A DNA stretch of 16,241 nucleotides from Flavobacteriales bacterium UBA5939 (GTDB lineage: Bacteria > Bacteroidota > Bacteroidia > Flavobacteriales > Schleiferiaceae): positions 1 to 16,241 of the forward strand of contig DJCX01000136.1 of NCBI GenBank assembly GCA_002430755.1, read 5' to 3'. The position numbers were made by a program, and so were the translations under genes. Of this stretch, positions 6,376-12,951 are shown piece by piece. The notes below the pieces were generated by a model that had not been told where the DNA came from, made no database searches, and saw only the letters and a program-made list of their open reading frames with translations. Position 1 is the first letter of the stretch; every line of letters begins with the position of its first letter.

Positions 6376-7385
6376 TGAAAGAAACCGCCTGGAAAAGCCC
6401 GTCGAACATTGCCCTAATTAAATATTGGGGGAAGTATGATGTTCAAATCCCTGCCAACCCGTCCATCTCCTTCACGTTGAGTGAGGCTGCAACTTCAACG
6501 CGATTGCGTTATGCAGAGGGCACAGGTAAGATTTCGGTTTTTCTCGACGGTGAAAACACACCTTCGTTCCTGCCTAAAATTCAATCGTTCCTAGATAGAA
6601 CTGAGGACTTTTTTCCTTTTGCTAGCGAAATGGATTTTGAAATCCACACCAGCAATTCTTTCCCGCACAGTTCAGGAATTGCCTCCTCTGCTTCTGGTAT
6701 GAGCGCATTGGCACTTTGTATGATGAGTGTAAAAAAGGACCTAGGATTACCGATTAACAATTTCTTCGAAGAGGCATCGAATGCAGCGCGCCTTGGATCA
6801 GGATCAGGCTCACGCTCATTGTTTGGACCACTAGCAGCTTGGGGAGAACATGCAGAGATAGAGGGAAGTAGCAATGAATATGCTGTTGCATTCTCCGATG
6901 TAGACCCCGTTTTTAAATCGTTCCAAGACACCATCCTGTTGGTAGACAAGGGCGAAAAAACTGTAAGTAGTACAGTGGGACATGGGCTTATGAACGGTCA
7001 TCCGTACGCGGCCACTCGTTTTGAGCAAGCACATGAAAACCAAAGTGCACTTCTGACGGCTATGCTTGAAGGCGATCTAGAGACCTTCGGGGCGATAGTA
7101 GAAAGTGAAGCACTTACCTTACACGGTATGATGATGACTTCTATGCCTTACTTCATACTCATGAAGCCAAATACACTAGAGGTCTTAAACAGAATATGGG
7201 CGTATCGAGAAGAAACAGGCCATCCCGTTTACTTTACGCTTGACGCAGGTGCAAACGTACATGTGTTGTATCCAGAATCGCATAAAGATGTCATTATGAG
7301 CTTTATAGAAAGTGATTTGAGAACATTCTGTAAGGATGGTAGTTATCTTTGTGATGAAGTTGGTACTGGACCAACACAATTGTAA
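6375..7385 (+). CDS. mvaD: Diphosphomevalonate decarboxylase
   Basis: 336-aa GHMP-superfamily enzyme performing the ATP-dependent decarboxylation of mevalonate 5-diphosphate to isopentenyl diphosphate, the last step of the mevalonate pathway. The N terminus has the substrate-binding SPSNIALIKYWGK (residues 8-20). The phosphate-binding loop is SSGIASSASGMSALAL (99-114). ARLGSGSGSRSLFGP (138-152) carries the conserved R147. The catalytic aspartate is D290 in TLDAGANVHV, the family's T-x-DAGPN motif with Ala in place of Pro. Length is typical for bacterial forms. Its ATG overlaps the fabD stop by one base, and the mevalonate kinase gene starts 8 bases after its stop. Confidence 0.96.
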   Translation: MKETAWKSPSNIALIKYWGKYDVQIPANPSISFTLSEAATSTRLRYAEGTGKISVFLDGENTPSFLPKIQSFLDRTEDFFPFASEMDFEIHTSNSFPHSSGIASSASGMSALALCMMSVKKDLGLPINNFFEEASNAARLGSGSGSRSLFGPLAAWGEHAEIEGSSNEYAVAFSDVDPVFKSFQDTILLVDKGEKTVSSTVGHGLMNGHPYAATRFEQAHENQSALLTAMLEGDLETFGAIVESEALTLHGMMMTSMPYFILMKPNTLEVLNRIWAYREETGHPVYFTLDAGANVHVLYPESHKDVIMSFIESDLRTFCKDGSYLCDEVGTGPTQL

Positions 7386-7393
7386 ATAGAAGT

Positions 7394-8320
7394 ATGAGTC
7401 GTTCAAATCCTTTGTTTTACGGTAAAATCCTACTCTTTGGCGAGTATGGGATTATCAAGGACAGTATGGGCCTGAGTATTCCTCATACCTATTACAAAGG
7501 GGCCTTTCAGTTTGAACCGTCCTTTAACGAAGAGCAATCCAAAAGCAATGAGAACCTTTTCAAATACCTAGCCTACTTGAAAAGTGATGAGGCTCCTTGT
7601 CGCTTCAATACAACCGCATTTGAGAGCGATCTAAACAATGGATTATATTTTGACTCTTCCATACCGCAAGGCTTCGGTGTAGGTAGCTCAGGTGCCCTAG
7701 TGGCTGCTATCTACGACAGGTATTGCGAGGAGAAAATCTCAAAGAATCCTCAGCAATCATCCGATATTAAAGCGCTGAAGAAAATCTTCAGCTGGATGGA
7801 GAGCTACTTCCATGGCAAGAGCAGTGGTATCGATCCAACGATTTGCTACATGGGACTTCCCCTTTTGATCAAAAGCAAAGATGAGCTGGGCTCTGTTCGC
7901 CTTCCATCTGCATCTACAGGTGCTGGTGCTGTATTCCTTTTAAACTCTGGGGGGCCCGGAGAAACGCAGCCTATGGTAGAGATCTTTATGGAAAAGCTCA
8001 AGGAAGAGGGCTTTAGAAACATGCTCAAAAACCAATTCGTCAAATACAACGATGCGTGCATCAAGGCATTTGTCGAAGGAAATACTACCCCACTATTCAG
8101 TAACCTTAAGAAATTAAGTAAGCTGGTACTAGAGAATTTTGAGCCAATGATTCCGAAAGGGTTCCATGATTTATGGAAACAAGGATTAGAGTCTGAAGAG
8201 TACTTTCTTAAACTGTGCGGATCTGGTGGCGGTGGATTCGTTATGGGTTTCACTCGAGACTATGATAAAACGAGCGAACTGCTCAAAAAATACCAGCCCG
8301 AAGTCGTCTATAGATTTTGA
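7394..8320 (+). CDS. Mevalonate kinase (GHMP family, Bacteroidota type)
   Basis: 308-aa GHMP kinase that most likely phosphorylates mevalonate at the 5 position. Motif 1 is PLFYGKILLFGEYGIIKDS (residues 6-24). The ATP loop is PQGFGVGSSGALVAAI (91-106). FHGKSSGIDP (139-148) supplies the catalytic aspartate D147, and the glycine-rich motif 3, LCGSGGGGFVMGF, lies near residues 273-286. The pattern closely matches genes called mevalonate kinase next to mvaD in flavobacteria. It is unlike the other GHMP kinase of that phylum (the GYDIA type), and phosphomevalonate kinase is a less likely alternative. No separate phosphomevalonate kinase is present in this window. The TGA stop overlaps the TTG start of ubiA by four bases. 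Confidence 0.9.
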   Translation: MSRSNPLFYGKILLFGEYGIIKDSMGLSIPHTYYKGAFQFEPSFNEEQSKSNENLFKYLAYLKSDEAPCRFNTTAFESDLNNGLYFDSSIPQGFGVGSSGALVAAIYDRYCEEKISKNPQQSSDIKALKKIFSWMESYFHGKSSGIDPTICYMGLPLLIKSKDELGSVRLPSASTGAGAVFLLNSGGPGETQPMVEIFMEKLKEEGFRNMLKNQFVKYNDACIKAFVEGNTTPLFSNLKKLSKLVLENFEPMIPKGFHDLWKQGLESEEYFLKLCGSGGGGFVMGFTRDYDKTSELLKKYQPEVVYRF

Positions 8321-9192
8321 AAAAACTAAGCCGAAACCGCCTTCAAGTTGTCAAAGTTCTGGCACTCCTTAGTCAGATCCGCTGGTACAACATTGCACTT
8401 TTACTTCTTGGTCAATACCTCATCGCCATTTTTGTCTTTGCTCCGGAGGATGGGCGCTTAGATACGCTTTACGACAGCAACACCCATTGTATTGCTTGGG
8501 CCGGTGCATTCATTATGGCTTTCGGCTTTCTCATCAACTCCTTCTACGATCAACAAGCGGACAGTATAAATCGTCCAATGCAAAGTGCCTTTGAGCGACT
8601 TGTCAGTAAACGTACGAGCCTAAATACTGCGCTTCTCACCTTGGTTATAGGTCTGCTCCTTGCTTGGAGCGTTAGCATTACTGCGGCAATCTTTTTTGGT
8701 TCTTTCGCTGTGGGGCTTTGGTACCACAGTCACCGATTGAGAAACATACCCATTGTATCGCATACCAGCGCGGCCATATTAGCACTAACGCCTTTCTTCG
8801 GCATGTCTGTTTACCATAATTACAGTTCCCTGCACACCTTCGCCTACGGGGCGCTGCTTGGCCTTACCCTTTTCTCTAGAGAATTGCTCAAAGACTTATT
8901 GATGCTGAAAGGCGATATACTTTCTGGTCGCAGGACCGTTGCAAGCGAATACGGTGAGGAAAGCACTAGAAATACTCTTATAGTCAGCGCAATGATTGCA
9001 TGGATACCTGCATTCTTTACTAGGGATCTTTTTAACGAGTACGCAGCAACAGGCATATTTGTGATTCTCGTACTCCTAAGCACGGCGAACTTCATTGCAC
9101 TAAAGGCAAAAGATCTGCATGGATTGCGTTGGGCACATTTGACCTATAAAGTGATATTGATTTTAGGGATACTAACCCTCCCGTTCTTGTAG
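8317..9192 (+). CDS. UbiA-family prenyltransferase, TTG start
   Basis: 291-aa membrane protein of the UbiA family, which joins a polyprenyl diphosphate to an acceptor. The first Asp-rich motif is NSFYDQQADSINRP (N74, D78, D82, N85). The second is SRELLKDLLMLKGD (R188 to D200, with K192 and D193). The remainder is hydrophobic helices. The only workable start is the TTG at 8317 within the kinase stop (TTGA); the first in-frame ATG is at residue 68 and would remove the N-terminal helices. In flavobacteria, proteins in this position after mevalonate genes are usually annotated as geranylgeranylglycerol-phosphate geranylgeranyltransferase. MenA-like or other aromatic prenyltransferase activity remains possible, so no symbol is given. 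It is the last gene of the unit and converges on the next gene with one base between stops. Confidence 0.87.
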   Translation: MKKLSRNRLQVVKVLALLSQIRWYNIALLLLGQYLIAIFVFAPEDGRLDTLYDSNTHCIAWAGAFIMAFGFLINSFYDQQADSINRPMQSAFERLVSKRTSLNTALLTLVIGLLLAWSVSITAAIFFGSFAVGLWYHSHRLRNIPIVSHTSAAILALTPFFGMSVYHNYSSLHTFAYGALLGLTLFSRELLKDLLMLKGDILSGRRTVASEYGEESTRNTLIVSAMIAWIPAFFTRDLFNEYAATGIFVILVLLSTANFIALKAKDLHGLRWAHLTYKVILILGILTLPFL

Positions 9193-9203
9193 CTTAACGG
9201 AGG
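9177..9203. terminator. Weak hairpin across convergent stop codons
   Basis: CCTC-C-CGTT (9177-9185, with one bulged C) can pair with AACGGAGG (9196-9203) around a 10-base loop containing the ubiA TAG; the facing gene's stop lies across the loop and the start of the right arm. There is no T-run on either side, so this is at best a weak terminator of both genes. Confidence 0.25.
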
Positions 9204-11413
9204 ATGTTGAGAGTGCCCGTAAAGATTTCAATCTCGTCAAAGGGCAAATCCGCAATGAGTCGGTAGCTGTAGGCACCCACTGGTAATTGCTGACCATTAA
9301 ATGTTCCGTCCCAACATTCATTGATATCCTCCGTATGGAATACTTCATTGCCCCAACGGTCGAAAACAGAGAATTCATAGCCTTCAAAACCAACACCTTT
9401 GATTTCAAAACACTCGTTTAGTCCATCACCGTCTGGTGTAAAAGCATCTGGTATGTAGAGGTAGAAGTCTGTTTCCACAGAAACCGTAATGGTGATTGAA
9501 TCAATACAGCCGAAGTCGCTGGTGACCACCTGTAACACTTCATATTCACCTGGGCGCGCAAAATCGTACTCAAAAGTCTGTCCTGTGAGAACAATGCTAT
9601 CGATGTACCAAGTCCAACTGACCTCATTTTGAGCTTTCTCGTTGAACAAAACCCTTAGCGGAACATAAGGATCGTTCAAGTACTGGAAACCAGCGCTTGG
9701 CTGTGGCATATTGATGGCAAGCGCACTGTCTATCAGCAACTCACCACACCCATCTGCCAAGGAGAATGTGTAGTACGATGAGTCCGTGAACGGCAATACA
9801 GTTCTAGGAATGTTATTGGTAAGATTATCCAACCATGTGAACACTACTGGATCCTCACCGCCTAAATAATAAGGCACCAACATCGCAGAATCTCCCGGAC
9901 ATACGCGCACCGTATCCTTTTCATAGACCATAGGGTTGTAAGGCTTCACGAATAGATCCTGTTGGAATAATAAAGTATCTCCACATTCATCATAGAGTGT
10001 GAAGAATACGGTAGTGTCCGTATTTACTTCCACATATCTCGTAAACGCTATAGAGGAATCCCCGTGCCAAAATCCATAGTAATTACCCTCGAAAGAATTC
10101 AATAAAACCGAAAGCTCAATACTATCCCCAGGACAACTCACACTGTCTGTTGCGGCTGGCAGTATCAACTCTCCAATCAAGGAGTCTTTATCTCGAATGT
10201 AGTATGGGAATCGGCGAACAGGGTAATTGTAACAATCCGTGTACACGTAATCTTGGATAATGACTAAGGTGTCTATCCCTTCAACTAGGTTATCGTCGTA
10301 TGCCCAAAACGTCAATGTATCCGAAGTTTCACCAGGTGATAACGTAATCGTATCGGGTAACGTTGAAAAATCAACCCCTTCAATCGCAGTGCTTAAAAGA
10401 GTATCAACCGCGATAGGAATCTTCATCTCCACACTCAGATTTGCCGATCTAGAGAAAATAATATGGTTTTCACTACAACCCTCTACAACTAGGGAATCAT
10501 TAAAAGAATTTCCAACATTCGTAGTATCAACTACTGTAATTACAGGCCCTTTCAAGGAACTCTCTTCCAAGAATACCGCTGAGCTCAAGGCGTTATCACT
10601 GACATTGGCCAACTTCAGTCGAATAGTGTACCAGCCCCCACACTCCACTTCTGCTGTAGCAGTAAACTTATCGGTGTAACCGTCGAGCGTCGTGATAGAA
10701 CCGTTTGAGGCATTGTAATACGCACTATGTGCTACATAGTTTGGATTGGCAGAGGTACAGTTTGATGCAGGATAAGACCCGGAAGGACTTCCGGAATTAA
10801 TCGTATTCACCGCAATGGGTATGGTTGTACCAGGAATGGTTGCAATATTACGAACGATCGTCTGCCCTGTAGGTGCTGTCGTTCCATTGATATAGCTTCC
10901 CTCCAAAAAGAAGCCGAATACATCGTTAAAGTTTGAGCAGGTATATCCGTCGTATTCGTGGGAGCCGAAGCAGTAGTTAAAGGAAATACTATCTGATTGA
11001 GCGATAAAGCTGAACTCGATCTCAACCATATCCTTGATGGCATAGCCTGAACTTCCCAGTTGTGTTAGGACACTGGCCAATTCAGCATCTGTAAAAGTCA
11101 CGTTGTTCCCTGCACCATTTGTCGAAGCGATGACGTCGCTCGCATTCTGGGCTGCAACCATAACAATCCCACTTGGAATAGGAAAAGCAGTATCGTTTGC
11201 TTGAAAATAACCGATCTGATTCGTGGCTGCTTGCGTTAGTGGCAATCCGTTCTGCCCGGAATTATAGATGGATAATGTAGAGTCCACCAAGATGTTGGCC
11301 GCCATCCAATACGGTTTATTGTAATTCCCGGTAGAGCTAACCGTCATACTTGGGGTTTGAGCACTCAAAAAGTACCCCATAAACAACAAAAAGATGACTA
11401 AAGTCTTGCGCAT
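9194..11413 (-). CDS. Secreted choice-of-anchor L protein with gliding-motility C-terminal domain (T9SS cargo)
   Basis: 739-aa exported multidomain protein. Residues 1-19 form a Sec signal peptide (RK, hydrophobic core, LSAQ cleavage region). Residues about 25-295 resemble the choice-of-anchor L domain, with PYWMAANILVDS, NQIGYF, SGIVM and NDVFGFFLEG. Residues about 305-410 look like a Calx-beta-type beta domain (VVEGCSEN ... AIEGVDF ... DDNLVEGIDTL). Two Ig/PKD-like segments begin near the CPGDS motifs at 427 and 505. A PKD-like domain spans about 572-648, including YDFARPGEYEVLQVV. The end (651-739) is the CHU_C gliding-motility-associated domain, with IPDAFTPDGDGLNE, FDRWGNEVF and WDGTFNG, taken as a type IX secretion signal. 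Ligand and role are unknown; surface adhesion is a guess. No T9SS machinery genes are nearby, and I see no convincing promoter in the 87 bases to the divergent peptidase start. Confidence 0.92.
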   Translation of the reverse strand: MRKTLVIFLLFMGYFLSAQTPSMTVSSTGNYNKPYWMAANILVDSTLSIYNSGQNGLPLTQAATNQIGYFQANDTAFPIPSGIVMVAAQNASDVIASTNGAGNNVTFTDAELASVLTQLGSSGYAIKDMVEIEFSFIAQSDSISFNYCFGSHEYDGYTCSNFNDVFGFFLEGSYINGTTAPTGQTIVRNIATIPGTTIPIAVNTINSGSPSGSYPASNCTSANPNYVAHSAYYNASNGSITTLDGYTDKFTATAEVECGGWYTIRLKLANVSDNALSSAVFLEESSLKGPVITVVDTTNVGNSFNDSLVVEGCSENHIIFSRSANLSVEMKIPIAVDTLLSTAIEGVDFSTLPDTITLSPGETSDTLTFWAYDDNLVEGIDTLVIIQDYVYTDCYNYPVRRFPYYIRDKDSLIGELILPAATDSVSCPGDSIELSVLLNSFEGNYYGFWHGDSSIAFTRYVEVNTDTTVFFTLYDECGDTLLFQQDLFVKPYNPMVYEKDTVRVCPGDSAMLVPYYLGGEDPVVFTWLDNLTNNIPRTVLPFTDSSYYTFSLADGCGELLIDSALAINMPQPSAGFQYLNDPYVPLRVLFNEKAQNEVSWTWYIDSIVLTGQTFEYDFARPGEYEVLQVVTSDFGCIDSITITVSVETDFYLYIPDAFTPDGDGLNECFEIKGVGFEGYEFSVFDRWGNEVFHTEDINECWDGTFNGQQLPVGAYSYRLIADLPFDEIEIFTGTLNILR

Positions 11414-11465
11414 GCCCGAATATAGAAAAATCCGCGGTTATAAGCCGAAGTTCGTGCGGCACGAT

Positions 11466-11473
11466 TAACTTTG
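11466..11473 (+). promoter_or_regulatory. -7 promoter element TAACTTTG for the M20 dipeptidase gene
   Basis: Exact match to TAnnTTTG, 27 bases upstream of the ATG at 11501. An in-frame TTG at 11471 overlaps this element, which argues that the TTG is not the start codon. The leader downstream is A-rich with no Shine-Dalgarno, as is common in this phylum. No -33 TTG is seen. Confidence 0.6.
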
Positions 11474-11500
11474 GAGAACAATCAAAACAACGACGAATAC

Positions 11501-12880
11501 ATGGACCCTAAATCCTTTATCGAAAACAATAAAGACCGTCTTCTCAACGAACTGTTTGAGCTTTTAAGAATCCCTTCAATTTCTGCAGATCCAGCCTATA
11601 ATGACGATGTTGCAAAATGTGCCAAAGCTATTGAAGGCCACATGTCTGCACTAGGTCTAGAGAATGTAGAAGTCTTCCCAACGGCAGGACATCCTATTGT
11701 ATACGGCGAATGCTTGGTAGACCCTTCGCTTCCAACAGTGCTAGTGTACGGCCATTATGACGTTCAGCCTGCTGACCCTATTGAGCTTTGGGATGCAGAC
11801 CCATTTGAACCGGTCATCAAGAAGACCGATATTCACCCGGAAGGGGCCATCTTCGCTCGCGGTGCGTGTGACGATAAGGGTCAAATGTTCATGCACCTGA
11901 AAGCCTTTGAAATATTAAAGGCAGAAGGCGATGTTCCTTGTAACATTAAATTCATGATTGAAGGTGAAGAAGAAGTGGGTTCGATGAATCTTGAACCATT
12001 TATCAAAGAACACAAAGAAAAATTGGCATGTGATGTCATTCTCATCTCAGATACAGGAATGATCGCGAATGATGTACCGTCTATTACGACCGGACTACGC
12101 GGCTTGAGCTATGTTGAAGTTGAAGTTACTGGACCTAACCGTGACCTTCACTCGGGTCTTTACGGTGGCGCGGTAGCTAACCCGCTAAACATTCTTGCCG
12201 AAATGATCGGCTCCTTGCACGACGAGAAGGGTGCAATCACTGTGGAAGGATTCTACGATAGAGTTGAAATAGTCAGCGATGAGGAGCGTGCTCTAATGGC
12301 AAAAGCCCCGTTCTCACAGGAGGCATTCAATGCTTCTATCGCCATTCCTTCCTGCAAGGGTGAGCACGGCTACACTACTCCTGAGCGTACCTCGATCCGT
12401 CCAACGTTAGACGTTAATGGAATGTGGGGCGGTTACATTGGAGAAGGCGCAAAGACCGTCATCCCTTCTAAAGCATATGCAAAAATTAGTATGCGATTGG
12501 TCCCTGGGCAGGATCCTGACGATATCACTAAAAAATTCACAAAGCACTTTACCGCAATCGCACCGGACAGTGTGCGTGTCAAAATCACTCCGCACCACGG
12601 TGGATTACCGTATGTTACCCATACGTCAGACCCGGCCTACCAAAGTGCATCAAAAGCCTATGAAACGACCTTCGGAGTACCGGCTTTACCAGTCCGTTCT
12701 GGTGGCTCTATTCCCATTGTAGCACTGTTTGAACAGGTACTGGGTGCAAAAAGTATCCTCATGGGCTTTGGTCTTGATTCAGACGCTATTCATAGTCCAA
12801 ACGAACACTACGGTGTCTTCAACTATTTTAAAGGTATTGAGACCATTCCTTACTTCTACAAGTACTACGCTCAAGCCTAG
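11501..12880 (+). CDS. M20 family dipeptidase (metallopeptidase)
   Basis: 459-aa cytoplasmic zinc peptidase of the M20 family, in the dipeptidase/carnosinase-like branch. Metal-binding and catalytic residues are visible: H85 and D87 in VYGHYDVQPAD; the bridging D124 in GACDDKGQ; E157 (general base) and E158 in EGEEEVGS; D184 in LISDTGM; and H431 in AIHSPNEHYG. The lid/dimerisation domain begins around residue 200 with VTGPNRDLHSG, which carries the conserved histidine of that domain. The ATG at 11501 gives the family-sized protein and leaves the -7 element upstream. Monocistronic: it is divergent from the surface-protein gene and ends before a strong terminator. Exact peptide preference cannot be read from sequence. 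Confidence 0.93.
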   Translation: MDPKSFIENNKDRLLNELFELLRIPSISADPAYNDDVAKCAKAIEGHMSALGLENVEVFPTAGHPIVYGECLVDPSLPTVLVYGHYDVQPADPIELWDADPFEPVIKKTDIHPEGAIFARGACDDKGQMFMHLKAFEILKAEGDVPCNIKFMIEGEEEVGSMNLEPFIKEHKEKLACDVILISDTGMIANDVPSITTGLRGLSYVEVEVTGPNRDLHSGLYGGAVANPLNILAEMIGSLHDEKGAITVEGFYDRVEIVSDEERALMAKAPFSQEAFNASIAIPSCKGEHGYTTPERTSIRPTLDVNGMWGGYIGEGAKTVIPSKAYAKISMRLVPGQDPDDITKKFTKHFTAIAPDSVRVKITPHHGGLPYVTHTSDPAYQSASKAYETTFGVPALPVRSGGSIPIVALFEQVLGAKSILMGFGLDSDAIHSPNEHYGVFNYFKGIETIPYFYKYYAQA

Positions 12881-12901
12881 ATTCAGGAAGATTGTAAAAG
12901 C

Positions 12902-12928
12902 AAAAACCACCCTATTCGGGTGGTTTTT
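12902..12928. terminator. Bidirectional intrinsic terminator between peptidase and PiT genes
   Basis: AAAAACCACCC (12902-12912) and GGGTGGTTTTT (12918-12928) are perfect 11-base complements around the loop TATTC. The plus strand ends in a run of seven or more T, and the minus strand ends in five T from the left arm. It lies between two convergent genes (stops at 12880 and 12952), so it can end both transcripts. Confidence 0.92.
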
Positions 12929-12951
12929 TTATTTCGGTTTTTCAAAGGGTT

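Noticed and set aside
10260..10679. 139-aa plus-strand open frame inside the surface protein gene
   Set aside because: Serine/threonine-rich shadow of a well-supported reading frame on the other strand, without promoter or motif.
11471..11500. TTG start for the dipeptidase at 11471
   Set aside because: The TTG overlaps a perfect -7 promoter element, and the ATG at 11501 gives a family-typical N terminus.
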